From an uncultured Desulfobulbaceae bacterium (GTDB lineage Bacteria; Desulfobacterota; Desulfobulbia; Desulfobulbales; Desulfocapsaceae), in contig CAMZKN010000070.1 of the NCBI GenBank assembly GCA_947311315.1, forward strand, positions 1 to 64,000: a DNA stretch of 64,000 nucleotides. Reading direction: 5' to 3'. The notes under the pieces are model-generated. The model was not told the origin of the DNA and ran no database searches. It worked only from the letters and a program-made list of their open reading frames with translations. Position 1 is the first letter of the stretch. Each line of letters starts with the position of its first letter. Below are positions 41,234 to 52,037 of this stretch, piece by piece. Both the position numbers and the translations under genes were made by a program.

Positions 41234-42661
41234 ATGAAAGTTTTTTCTAAAATACCTTTTCTTCTTTACAGTTACCTGGCAACAGAAATGCTTGCGCCGT
41301 TTTTTGCAAGTTTTCTCATAATGAACTGTGTTTTCTTTCTTGTTAAACTCATTCCTTTTCTCAATTTTGTTCTCGAATTAAATATTCGGTTCGCGGATTT
41401 TTTACGCCTTTTTTCGTACCTTTTCCCAAATATTTTTCTTTACTCCATACCGATGTCCGCAATGATGGGTATTACCATCGGTTTTGCCAGGCTGTCCAAT
41501 GATTCAGAAATTCTGGCCCTCAAGGCAAGTGGTATCAGTAGTTATCAAATTTTACCTCCAGTGATAATAGTTGCGACACTTATTGCTCTGCTAACCAGTT
41601 ATTTTTCCATAAAACTTATTCCACTCAGTGAAATTGCATTAAAACAACTCACATATCAACTCCTCAAGGAAAAGATAAATAAGGGCATTAAAGAACAGAT
41701 GTTTACAGAAGCACTGGGCGATGTGGTTGTCTATGTTGAAAATATCGATAAAAAAAGTGGTGAATGGGGAAAGGTGTGGGTTTCTGATATGCGTGGAGTC
41801 AAAAACCCTGTTATAACTATGGCTTCAACCGGATATATGAAGAGCAGTATGAAGGACATGACAATTTCCATTGTTCTCAACAACGGCAGTTTACATAGGC
41901 CAAATGACAAAAGTGCGCAAATAGTCCAGTTTGCAAAGTATCAGATTGACATTCCATTACGACCTCCTTCTTCCAAAGCTACACACCTGAAAAGAACTGC
42001 TTTTACCATGAAAGAGCTTTTGCGCGAGGCAGATAAGGTCAAAGAAAACACACTACATAAACGAAAATTATATATAGAATTTCACAGACGCCTTGTACTG
42101 CCTTTTGGCTGCCTGATGTTAAGCCTTATAGGTTTGCCTTTAGGCCTCCAGGCCCGACCCGGCAAAAGAGCAATTGGCATACAGGCAGGTCTTGCTATTT
42201 TTATCTTATATTACATCTTGTTTACCTTTGGTAAAACAATGGTTGAGGAAGATGCATTGCCTGTTGTCTTTGCCATGTGGGCTCCCAACTTTATTTTCTT
42301 TTCACTCGCAGTGTATTGGATAATTCAAATTGCTAATGAACGTTCTCTCGTCCCGGAATGGATAACAGGCTTATATGCTAAGTTTACATATGCCTTCTCC
42401 AGCTTAATTTTAAAACCTCTTAAAAAACAAATTCGAGTTTTACGTGGATTGGATGAAGATTTGGCATTATCGACTGATGATAGAGATGTCAGACAACAGC
42501 CCATGACAATACGGGGAAATGCAAAAAGCAGAGTTTTTCATCTTCCCGCCTGTGAATATTATCATTGTAAAAACTGCACTCTGGAATTTAAAAATATTGA
42601 GGTGGCTCTTGATGCGGGTTTTGACCCATGCAGATTTTGTAACCACCTGATAGATGAATAA
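41234..42661 (+). CDS. LptF/LptG family LPS export permease with C-terminal Cys-rich Ada-like domain
   Basis: Six-TM LptF-like core (MLAPFFASFLIMN, LGDVVVYVENID, EFHRRLVLPFGCLMLSLIGLPLG) plus tail GNAKSRVFHLPACEYYHCKNCTLEFKNIEVALDAGFDPCRFCNHLIDE. Confidence 0.92.
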   Translation: MKVFSKIPFLLYSYLATEMLAPFFASFLIMNCVFFLVKLIPFLNFVLELNIRFADFLRLFSYLFPNIFLYSIPMSAMMGITIGFARLSNDSEILALKASGISSYQILPPVIIVATLIALLTSYFSIKLIPLSEIALKQLTYQLLKEKINKGIKEQMFTEALGDVVVYVENIDKKSGEWGKVWVSDMRGVKNPVITMASTGYMKSSMKDMTISIVLNNGSLHRPNDKSAQIVQFAKYQIDIPLRPPSSKATHLKRTAFTMKELLREADKVKENTLHKRKLYIEFHRRLVLPFGCLMLSLIGLPLGLQARPGKRAIGIQAGLAIFILYYILFTFGKTMVEEDALPVVFAMWAPNFIFFSLAVYWIIQIANERSLVPEWITGLYAKFTYAFSSLILKPLKKQIRVLRGLDEDLALSTDDRDVRQQPMTIRGNAKSRVFHLPACEYYHCKNCTLEFKNIEVALDAGFDPCRFCNHLIDE

Positions 42662-42745
42662 AAGTCATCTTATAAAATTGCTTTTTGCCCCACTTTTTTG
42701 CTGTTTTAAAAAATCAGAACGTAAATAGCTGAGGAGGAGAAAAAA

Positions 42746-44350
42746 ATGAAACTAACCACAGCTCTTGAGATGCAACACCTCGATCACTCAGCGAGCAAGG
42801 ATTTCGGCATTCCCAGTATTGTTTTAATGGAAAATGCCGGTTTAGGTACTGTTCGTATGATTGAAAGGGTTCTTGGGCCAAGCACGAACACGTTTGCGCT
42901 GATTTTTGTTGGGCCTGGGAACAACGGTGGTGACGGGTTGGTAATAGGCAGGCATCTGCACCAGAGAGGTTGTCACCCGGTATTTATTTTTCTTATGAAC
43001 CCCGATAGTTTAAGAGGTGACGCTGCAGTTAACCTGCAAATAATCACAAAGCTCAGATTACCATTTCATGTTATCGATAATCCGGCCAGAGTCGAAACTA
43101 TTCCCATCCTGTTTAAGCAATTTGAAACAAGAGGATTACCCTGCTATTCAATAGTAGATGCAATTTTTGGAATTGGCCTCAGCCGTGAAGTAACAAATCA
43201 TTTCGCAGATACTATCAGGCTGATTAACAAACAGGAATTTGCACCCCGGGTTCCTGTGGTTTCAGTAGATACACCTTCTGGCATGAACTCAGATACTGGC
43301 AAAATCCTGGGCACCTGTGTTCGTGCCGATTATACTGCAACATATTGTTGTGCAAAGCCAGGACACTTCATCCATGGTTCAACATCCTGGACAGGAAAGC
43401 TTGAAATAATAGATATCGGAATACCACCGGAAGTTATTGAGCAACACAACCTGAAAACTGAACTTGTCACTGCAAAAAAAGTGAGAAACCTTGCGAAAAA
43501 TCTCATTCGGGAAAAAGCATCCCATAAAGGCAATCATGGGCATGTACTTATCATTGCAGGATCTAAAGGAAAAACAGGCGCAGCAATCCTGGCAGCAAAG
43601 GGTGCGCTTCGCAGTGGTGCAGGCCTCGTGAGTCTTTGTGTACCTCATAACCTTAACTCAATCTTTGAAATAAGTTTGCCGGAGGCGATGACCATTCCTT
43701 TGCCCCAGAGTAACGGTTTCTTTTCTATTGGAGACTGGGATCTTATCAAGCAAAATATCCTATCTAAACAGGCCATTATTGTTGGGCCTGGGATTGGTAC
43801 GGAGACTAAAACAGCAGAACTTGTCTTCAGTTTATATGGAACAGTGAAATGTCCTCTGATCATTGATGCAGATGCTCTGAACCTTATAGCCAGATATCGT
43901 GATAAACTCCCTGAACCGGCAGGACCCAGGATTTTTACTCCACACCCTAGAGAACTCAGCAGGCTGTTAAATATTTCTGTCGAAACCATTCAAAATAACA
44001 GGCTGGAAGCTGCAGCACAGGGATGCGATCTCTTTAAAAACAGCAGCCATAAAACGGTTCTTGTTCTTAAGGGTGCAGGTACAATCATCGCTGCTGGTGA
44101 TGGAACTGCAAGCATCAATACAAGTGGTAATCCTGGTATGGCAACAGGTGGCATGGGCGACGTGCTCAGTGGGGTAATTGGAACCCTGGCGGGTATCGGC
44201 CTTGATTCACTGAGTAGTGCTATTGCAGGAGTATATTTACACGGAAGTGCTGCCGATCAACTTTATAAAGAGCGAGGAGTCGGTTTCAGTGCCACTGAAG
44301 TTGCAGATGCAATTCCTCTTGCGGTTAAACAGTATTCAGAGTCACTCTGA
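42746..44350 (+). CDS. Bifunctional NAD(P)H-hydrate epimerase / ADP-dependent dehydratase
   Basis: YjeF N-terminal GPGNNGGDGLVIGRHL; YjeF C-terminal GNHGHVLIIAGSKGKTGAAILAAKGALRSGAG and NPGMATGGMGDVLSGVIG. Confidence 0.96.
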   Translation: MKLTTALEMQHLDHSASKDFGIPSIVLMENAGLGTVRMIERVLGPSTNTFALIFVGPGNNGGDGLVIGRHLHQRGCHPVFIFLMNPDSLRGDAAVNLQIITKLRLPFHVIDNPARVETIPILFKQFETRGLPCYSIVDAIFGIGLSREVTNHFADTIRLINKQEFAPRVPVVSVDTPSGMNSDTGKILGTCVRADYTATYCCAKPGHFIHGSTSWTGKLEIIDIGIPPEVIEQHNLKTELVTAKKVRNLAKNLIREKASHKGNHGHVLIIAGSKGKTGAAILAAKGALRSGAGLVSLCVPHNLNSIFEISLPEAMTIPLPQSNGFFSIGDWDLIKQNILSKQAIIVGPGIGTETKTAELVFSLYGTVKCPLIIDADALNLIARYRDKLPEPAGPRIFTPHPRELSRLLNISVETIQNNRLEAAAQGCDLFKNSSHKTVLVLKGAGTIIAAGDGTASINTSGNPGMATGGMGDVLSGVIGTLAGIGLDSLSSAIAGVYLHGSAADQLYKERGVGFSATEVADAIPLAVKQYSESL

Positions 44351-44390
44351 CACCCCACAGGGGGATACTGAAAAGAGTTGCTGCTTTTAA

Positions 44391-45056
44391 TCACCATTTT
44401 ATGGGTGGCAGCTCATTACGTTGAAGGTACTCGTTACATTTAACAAAAACATCAGAACCAAGAAAGCCCCTGTGTGCAGAAAGTGGTGATGGGTGGCTTG
44501 TGGCCAGGACGAGGTGTTTGCTCTCATCAATCAAGCCTCTCTTCTTTTGAGCAAATGCACCCCATAGCATAAAAACGATAGTTGTTTTTTTCTTTGCAAT
44601 AGTTTCAATGATGCTGTCTGTTAATTCATGCCAGCCGAGCTTGCTGTGAGAGTTTGATTGCTTTGCAACAACTGTAAAGCTGGCGTTGAGCAAAAGAACA
44701 CCTTGTACTGCCCAGCGTGTCAAATCAGTCTCGGTGCTGACCTGCCGCCCTTCGTAGAGGCTTCTATTAACTTCTCTAAGGATATTTCTAAGTGATGGTG
44801 GAACAGGCATTCCCTCTCGAACCGAAAAACATAAACCATGAGCCTCCGGGCCCAGCATGGGATGTTCGTTGATATATGGATCCTGTCCGATAATAACTAC
44901 TCTGGTATTGCCGAGAGAAGTCTCCCTCATTGCTGCAAAGACATTTTCGCGTATAGGGAATATTTTCTTTTTTCCTGCCTGGCCTTCATAAGCTCGTTGT
45001 ACAAGATCCTTATGTACGCCCTGCTGCATCAGGGGAACATTTTCTTCCCAAAGCAT
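44391..45056 (-). CDS. ung: Uracil-DNA glycosylase
   Basis: VVIIGQDPYINEHPMLGPEAHGLCFSV; GVLLLNASFTV; TSHPSPLSAHRGFLGSDVF. Confidence 0.97.
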   Translation of the reverse strand: MLWEENVPLMQQGVHKDLVQRAYEGQAGKKKIFPIRENVFAAMRETSLGNTRVVIIGQDPYINEHPMLGPEAHGLCFSVREGMPVPPSLRNILREVNRSLYEGRQVSTETDLTRWAVQGVLLLNASFTVVAKQSNSHSKLGWHELTDSIIETIAKKKTTIVFMLWGAFAQKKRGLIDESKHLVLATSHPSPLSAHRGFLGSDVFVKCNEYLQRNELPPIKW

Positions 45057-45109
45057 TTGTTTTTCCTCGGTGACATATTCAAAGTTTATGGTTCCATCAC
45101 GCGCTGGAA

Positions 45110-46336
45110 TTATGCTGCCACTATATTGACTTTTGCGCTGTAATGAAGGTTTTTTATCTTTTCTACCAGTTCCAAAGAGCTACAGGTCTCCAGGATATGA
45201 CATTTTGCGAGAGTATGTTGACTCATTTGCTTGCAGTAACATTCTTCCGGATCCAGCACGACAGGAACACCTTCATTCTCAATCAGTGTACCAATCCCTC
45301 TATCACCTTCATTTTCCAGACCTGAAAGAAGGACCCCTGCCAGTCTTTTTTTCATTATAATACTGGCTGAAGTAAGCAGAACATCAATCGCACCTTCTCC
45401 AGAGAATTTTTTTTCCACTTTTTGTAAAGTTAATTGAGCGGTGTAAGGTCTAAGACTCATATATTCCTGAGCGGAAGTTATATAACAATTACCGCCTTCA
45501 ATTGTTATTCCATTCCTTGCACGAATGACTTCCATTTCAGAGATGGCATCAAGATATTCTGTAAAATTATTCAGATGTTCAGTAGTTGCATGAATAACTA
45601 CAATTATTGCACCTCCCATCTCGGGTTCGAAATGTGGAATAATATGCAAAAGATTTGCAAAACTACCTTCTCCCCCTCCAATTACGGTAATAAAAGTGTT
45701 CCGTCTAAATTGTTTCTGAGCAGACAGGCTGAGATCAATAATATCACCACAGTGAGTACAGGTTACACTGTTGGCAGAGCTTGATTTCCTGTTCAGATTC
45801 ACAACTTCCTGTTGACCGCATTCTTCACAGAAAACCACTTGTTTATCGGTTTTTTGATTAGCTTTGCTATCCGGGGAAGGTGTCAAAACTGGTTCTTTGG
45901 CTCTGGTTATAATGCGGGCAGCTCTTCTTATTTTATCTGTAAGTAATTTTTTGTGACTTTGTTGGTTATTCTCATGAAAGATGAAATCTTTGCAGATAAA
46001 ATCAACGGCACCATTTTTCATTGTATCAAAGCAGCGAGCAGTTCCTTCGTCAGTAAGACTGGAAAACATAATTGTCGGAGTTGGGCGATGAATCATCAGG
46101 TGCTGCAATGCTGTCATACCATCCATCAGAGGCATTTCGACGTCGAGCAAAATAACATCAGGTTTTGTCTTTAAAACCATATCGAGAGCTTCAATTCCGT
46201 TTTCCGCTTCACCCACAATCTCAATATCTTCACAATCTTCTACAATGTCACCAATAAATCGCCTGAAGACGAGAGAATCATCGACCACAAGGATAGAGAT
46301 TTTCTTCCGACAAATTGTAACATTTTGATTTTTCAT
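45110..46336 (-). CDS. CheB-like response regulator: receiver + zinc ribbon + degenerate methylesterase-like domain
   Basis: Receiver SILVVDDSLVFRRFIGDIVE, VILLDVEMPLMDGMTALQHL; insert CEECGQQEVVNLNRKSSSANSVTCTHCGDIID; CheB-like C-terminus FITVIGGGEGSFANLL, VVIHATTEHL, LLSGLENEGDRGI. Confidence 0.88.
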   Translation of the reverse strand: MKNQNVTICRKKISILVVDDSLVFRRFIGDIVEDCEDIEIVGEAENGIEALDMVLKTKPDVILLDVEMPLMDGMTALQHLMIHRPTPTIMFSSLTDEGTARCFDTMKNGAVDFICKDFIFHENNQQSHKKLLTDKIRRAARIITRAKEPVLTPSPDSKANQKTDKQVVFCEECGQQEVVNLNRKSSSANSVTCTHCGDIIDLSLSAQKQFRRNTFITVIGGGEGSFANLLHIIPHFEPEMGGAIIVVIHATTEHLNNFTEYLDAISEMEVIRARNGITIEGGNCYITSAQEYMSLRPYTAQLTLQKVEKKFSGEGAIDVLLTSASIIMKKRLAGVLLSGLENEGDRGIGTLIENEGVPVVLDPEECYCKQMSQHTLAKCHILETCSSLELVEKIKNLHYSAKVNIVAA

Positions 46337-46386
46337 AAAACCGTGTATTTTAGAGAACAGGTACCTATTCAGGCTATATTTTCCCT

Positions 46387-47031
46387 CTAAGGAGTTCTGT
46401 AAAGATTATTAGCCTCTATATAATTAATTACCTTTTCAGGGAGATACTGTCGAGGAATTTCGTTTTTTATGAACATTTCCCTGATAATTGACGAACTGTG
46501 AGAGTCTGGGACTTTTTCTAGAAAAAGGACATCTTTCATACTGTGAATGCCTTTCCATCTCTTCCCTACCTGGGTAAAGCCAAGATCACGTAAAAAATCT
46601 GTTAAAAGAGCTTTCTGTAATCCTTTTCTATTTGCAATAACAACATGAACACGTTTAAAAATATCCTGATAGGATTTCCACCCTGGAAAATCAAGTAACG
46701 AGTCGCCACCAATGATAAAAAACAACTGTGAATCAAGGTTCTGTCTTTGCAAGTGTTTTAATGTGTCAATGGTATAGGATGGTTTTGGTAAGTCCTTTTC
46801 AACATGACTAACAGAGAAATTGTTTTGAGAGGAACAGACAATCTCTAGCATGGCAAGTCGATGACGAAAAGATGAAATATTTAAATGTTCTTTGTGCGGA
46901 GGATGTGCTGCAGGGATAAAAACAATTTTCTCAAGAGAACATTCCTTCAGTGCTGCTCCAGCTAATTGAAGATGTCCAAAATGCACAGGATCAAATGTTC
47001 CCCCGAGTATACCAATTCTTTTTTCTGTCAC
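46387..47031 (-). CDS. nadD: Nicotinate-nucleotide adenylyltransferase
   Basis: RIGILGGTFDPVHFGHLQLA; FIPAAHPPHKEH; FFIIGGDSLLDFPGWKSYQDIF; SSSIIREMF. Confidence 0.97.
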   Translation of the reverse strand: MTEKRIGILGGTFDPVHFGHLQLAGAALKECSLEKIVFIPAAHPPHKEHLNISSFRHRLAMLEIVCSSQNNFSVSHVEKDLPKPSYTIDTLKHLQRQNLDSQLFFIIGGDSLLDFPGWKSYQDIFKRVHVVIANRKGLQKALLTDFLRDLGFTQVGKRWKGIHSMKDVLFLEKVPDSHSSSIIREMFIKNEIPRQYLPEKVINYIEANNLYRTP

Positions 47032-48302
47032 ACCCGGACCTGTCCCTGTCCATAAATAACAAATTTCCTTGTTGTCAGTTCTTCGAGCCCCATCGGGCCA
47101 TAAGCATGAAGTTTGGTAGTGCTTATGCCAATCTCTGCTCCCAACCCAAGCTGTCCTCCATCATTAAATCGAGTTGAAGCATTGACCATGACAGCAGAAG
47201 CATCGATCTCTGCAATAAATCGTTGAGCAGTAGTATAATTTTCAGTGACAATTGATTCTGTATGGCGCGATCCATACCGCTGGATGTACGCTTTTGCATC
47301 GTCAAAAGATGTAACAATTTTCACACAGAGAATTAAATCGAGAAACTCAGTTCCCCAATCGCTTTCTTCTGCTGCAACTATATGGGGTAATATAACCTTG
47401 CTTCGTTCACAACCACGTAATTCAACACCTTTTTCCGCCATACTATCCGTAAGCTGTTTCAAAAATGTTTCAGCAACAGCTTCATGTACAAGAAGTCCTT
47501 CAAGTGCATTGCAGACGCCAGGACGATGCGTTTTGGAGTTAATCGTAAGACGTACTGCTTTTTCAAGATCTGCTTCTTTATCAATAAACAGATGGCAGAC
47601 ACCTTTGTAATGTTTAAGAACCGGTATCCTGGAATTTTCTGTGACAAAGCGGATGAGACCTTCACCACCTCTTGGAATAACGAGGTCGATCTCTTCCTCT
47701 AAAGAGAGAAGCTCGGTTATGGCTGCTCTATCAGTAGTTGGAATAACCTGTATAGCATCTACTGATATCTGCTGAGCAGCAAGTGCTTTTTTAAATATTG
47801 CAGCAAGTGCAATGTTGGAGTGAATAGCTTCTGAACCACCTCGAAGGATTACGCAATTTCCGGTTTTCAAACAAAGAGCAGCCGCATCGATTGTAACGTT
47901 AGGCCGGGACTCATATATCATGGCAATAACTCCAAGCGGTACCCTCATCCTGCCAACAAGTAATCCATTTGGTCTTTTGACTAAATTTTCAATGCCTCCT
48001 ATAGGATCAACCAGAGAACATAACTCACGAAGGCTTGTAACCATCGAATCGATAACATTGTCGGAGATGGTCAATCTATCGAGCATTGCCGGAGAAATAC
48101 CTTTTGATTGAGCTGCAGCGATATCTTTTTTGTTTTCCGTTTGAATATATGATTTTTCTTCTAGCAAAAGATCAGCTACAGACAACAAAACCCTGTTTTT
48201 AGTTTCTGTTGAAAGAACAGCCAGAGAAGCTGAGGCATCTTTTGATTTTTGTGCCAGTTCTAAAATTTCCTTTTTAATTTCCATCTCTTCTCCTTTGAAC
48301 AA
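47028..48302 (-). CDS. proA: Glutamate-5-semialdehyde dehydrogenase
   Basis: RMRVPLGVIAMIYESRPNVTIDAAALCLKTGNCVILRGGSEA; NSKTHRPGVCNALEGLLVH; ASAVMVNASTRFNDGGQLGLGAEIGIST. Confidence 0.97.
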   Translation of the reverse strand: MFKGEEMEIKKEILELAQKSKDASASLAVLSTETKNRVLLSVADLLLEEKSYIQTENKKDIAAAQSKGISPAMLDRLTISDNVIDSMVTSLRELCSLVDPIGGIENLVKRPNGLLVGRMRVPLGVIAMIYESRPNVTIDAAALCLKTGNCVILRGGSEAIHSNIALAAIFKKALAAQQISVDAIQVIPTTDRAAITELLSLEEEIDLVIPRGGEGLIRFVTENSRIPVLKHYKGVCHLFIDKEADLEKAVRLTINSKTHRPGVCNALEGLLVHEAVAETFLKQLTDSMAEKGVELRGCERSKVILPHIVAAEESDWGTEFLDLILCVKIVTSFDDAKAYIQRYGSRHTESIVTENYTTAQRFIAEIDASAVMVNASTRFNDGGQLGLGAEIGISTTKLHAYGPMGLEELTTRKFVIYGQGQVRV

Positions 48303-48315
48303 TACGGTAAACTGT

Positions 48316-49485
48316 TTAGAGCAGGACTAAGTTATTTCTATGTAACACTTCATCGTACTCTTTATACCCGAGTATGGATTCTATTAAATTTGTCTGTTGC
48401 CCCTTTATCTTTTCAAGGTCTTCTGCTTTAAAATTAGTTAAGCCCACAGCAATAGCCTCCCCTGACTCACTCACACACTGAACAGAATCTCCTATATCAA
48501 ATTCACCTTTTACAGAGATCACTCCAGAAGGCAATAGACTTCGACCTCCTTTTGCAAGAGCTTTACAGGCTCCGGAATCAAGTTCCAACGTGCCTTGTGG
48601 CTTCAACACATAAGCTATCCATCGCTTACGCCCCTGCATTTTTTCTTTATGTGGTAGAAAAAAAGTCCCTAACAGTTCTCCTGAAAAAAGATGTTTCAAT
48701 ATGTCGTCTTGCCGTCCAGGACCAATAAATGAACTGGCGCCGCCAATTGCGACCATTTGGGCAGCAAGAATTTTGCTCTGCATGCCGCCTGTGCCCAGTA
48801 CACTTTTGCTGTTTCCAGCCATATTCAAAATTTCTTCGGTCACTTTTTCAACGGTATAAATGATTTTAGCAGTCGGGTCTGTAGTGGGGTTTTTGTCATA
48901 AAGGCCATCAACATCTGTCAGGCAGATAAACATATCAGCCTCTATAAGGTTTGTGACCAGAGCTCCCAGGTTGTCGTTATCACTGAATTTCAATTCTTCA
49001 GTGGAAACAGTGTCGTTTTCATTAATAACAGGTATTACGCCAAGTTTAAAAAGTGTCTGGATAGTATTACGAATGTTAAGATATCGTTTTCTATTGGAAA
49101 GATCGGAATGGGTGAGGAGGATCTGGGCGATGTTTTTTTTATTGCGGGCAAATGCTTCATCATAGTCATGCATAAGGCAGGATTGACCTATAGCTGCGAG
49201 AGCCTGTTTCTCCGGCATGGATAGTGTTTTACTGTCACTGTATTGCAGTTTGCGTTTTCCTGCTGCAACAGCGCCGGAAGTAACTAAAATCACCTCCCTG
49301 CCACTGTTATGTAAAAATGAAATTTCCCTGGCAAGGTTGTGTAATACATGACGATCGAGACCGTTTTTATCTGCGAGAACTGCACTCCCAACTTTTACGA
49401 CGATCCTCTTTGCCTTGTCAAACAGAGTCTGTCGATAATAGAGACCTTCTTCAAATTCTATCTGTAAACTCATATTGTTCCACAA
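48316..49485 (-). CDS. proB: Glutamate 5-kinase (with PUA domain)
   Basis: RIVVKVGSAVLADKNG; VTSGAVAAGKRKL; VIPVINENDTVSTEELKFSDNDNLGALV; C-terminal PUA region. Confidence 0.97.
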   Translation of the reverse strand: MWNNMSLQIEFEEGLYYRQTLFDKAKRIVVKVGSAVLADKNGLDRHVLHNLAREISFLHNSGREVILVTSGAVAAGKRKLQYSDSKTLSMPEKQALAAIGQSCLMHDYDEAFARNKKNIAQILLTHSDLSNRKRYLNIRNTIQTLFKLGVIPVINENDTVSTEELKFSDNDNLGALVTNLIEADMFICLTDVDGLYDKNPTTDPTAKIIYTVEKVTEEILNMAGNSKSVLGTGGMQSKILAAQMVAIGGASSFIGPGRQDDILKHLFSGELLGTFFLPHKEKMQGRKRWIAYVLKPQGTLELDSGACKALAKGGRSLLPSGVISVKGEFDIGDSVQCVSESGEAIAVGLTNFKAEDLEKIKGQQTNLIESILGYKEYDEVLHRNNLVLL

Positions 49486-50578
<1,093 letters not shown>

Positions 50579-50704
50579 TAAATCCTGCTAGACCCACTTA
50601 GGTGGACTCAGGAATAATTCTATAAAACCAATACCCCCGAAGGAGGAGAACCTACCTTCGTGGAATTCATTCCGTTGGCAGGAATGAATATATAAGGTAC
50701 TCTA

Positions 50705-50962
50705 CTAGGCTTCCGGGTACACGCTGACCCGCTTTCGTTTTTTACCAAAATCTTCGTAGGTCACAACTCCATCAACTTTGGCAAACAATGTGTAATCACG
50801 CCCGCAACCAACGTTTGTTCCAGGGTGAATTTTTGTACCTAATTGACGAACCAGTATATTGCCTGCTTTGACAACCTGACCACCAAAACGTTTGACACCA
50901 CGTCTCTGGCCAGCACTGTCACGTCCATTTCTCGAACTACCACCCGCTTTCTTATGAGCCAT
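50705..50962 (-). CDS. rpmA: 50S ribosomal protein L27
   Basis: [48 protein letters not shown]. Confidence 0.98.
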   Translation of the reverse strand: MAHKKAGGSSRNGRDSAGQRRGVKRFGGQVVKAGNILVRQLGTKIHPGTNVGCGRDYTLFAKVDGVVTYEDFGKKRKRVSVYPEA

Positions 50963-51040
50963 TTCCTACTCCTTCTCTCCAACAGTGATGATCCTATCTG
51001 TTGGTAAATCTTGAAAAAATCGTATAATTATAATAAATTT

Positions 51041-51352
51041 TTATGCTGAAATTTCCTCAATTTTCAAGGAAGTATACATTTGTCTGTGTCCCCTTCTCAA
51101 ACGATACCCCTTGCGGCGTTTTTTCTTGAAAACAATCACTTTCTTGCTTTTACCATGCTCTGCAATTTTAGCTGTGACTTTTGCATTTTCAAGTACAGGT
51201 TGTCCAACTGTAACATTCTCACCATCTACAATCATAAGTACATCATTCAGGTCTACACTGTCACCAACATTGCCTTCAAGTTTTTCAACTCGCAGTTGAT
51301 CTCCACACGCTACCTGATATTGTTTTCCACCTGTACGAACTATCGCATACAT
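51041..51352 (-). CDS. rplU: 50S ribosomal protein L21
   Basis: MYAIVRTGGKQYQVACGDQLRVEKLEG; KKVIVFKKKRRKGYRLRRGHRQMYTSLKI. Confidence 0.98.
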   Translation of the reverse strand: MYAIVRTGGKQYQVACGDQLRVEKLEGNVGDSVDLNDVLMIVDGENVTVGQPVLENAKVTAKIAEHGKSKKVIVFKKKRRKGYRLRRGHRQMYTSLKIEEISA

Positions 51353-51590
51353 TATATAAACCTCTTTGAGTAAATCTTTCCTAACTTAAACGAATTCCTG
51401 CGTATCATTACAAGAATTTGGCATCTAACTCTTTAGACAAAAAAAAGTCAACACAAATTAACAACAGTCTTGAAAAATCTGCTGACACCATACCCGACAA
51501 CCACAGGTAGAGCATATGAGACGTTCCTTTCGGCTGTCTAAAAAAAACAACCAGAAAGAAGCTCAATATGATTACTATGCTGGAGAAAAC

Positions 51591-52037
51591 TTACACAGAG
51601 TATTCAAGGCGTGCTTTTTCTTTTTCCTGACGAATAGCACAAGCTCTTGCAAAAGCAGACTTTTTCCCATGCTTGGCAATGGAAACAGAAGTTTTGCCCT
51701 GTTTACCCTGATGGGTAACCCAACTTACTTCATATCGGTTGAGCTTGTCATTGAGACGAACACCAACAACACCAGTACCGGAATTGCTGACAGTAACCAT
51801 ATGTTTGTTCGTTCTGACTTTCCCAAGCTTTTTTTCTGTTTTATCACGCCACGAAATTGCAGAAAGCAAACTGGAATACCTGCCACCACATTTCCTGTCT
51901 GAGAAAAATTTTGAGTGTGTTTTACCTAAGAACCGAACCCGTACATACCAACCATGCGTTCTTTTCGATTCCTGATCAATTCTGGCTATATCCTTATGCT
52001 TTTCTAAAAGGATCTTTTGTTTTTTATCATCTTCCAT
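51591..52037 (-). CDS. Small protein with one or two AP2/ERF-like DNA-binding modules
   Basis: Second half GTGVVGVRLNDKLNRYEVSWVTHQGKQGKTSVSIAKHGKKSAFARACAIRQEK fits the bacterial AP2 fold; first half HGWYVRVRFLGKTHSKFFSDRKCGGRYSSLLSAISWRD resembles a diverged copy. Start set at MEDDKKQ (track start 52127). Confidence 0.75.
   Translation of the reverse strand: MEDDKKQKILLEKHKDIARIDQESKRTHGWYVRVRFLGKTHSKFFSDRKCGGRYSSLLSAISWRDKTEKKLGKVRTNKHMVTVSNSGTGVVGVRLNDKLNRYEVSWVTHQGKQGKTSVSIAKHGKKSAFARACAIRQEKEKARLEYSV

Noticed and set aside
50953-50960. Possible tRNA or rRNA genes near ribosomal protein operons and leuS
   Set aside because: No cloverleaf-like sequence or rRNA segment was recognised by eye anywhere in the window; a tRNAscan-SE run would settle it.
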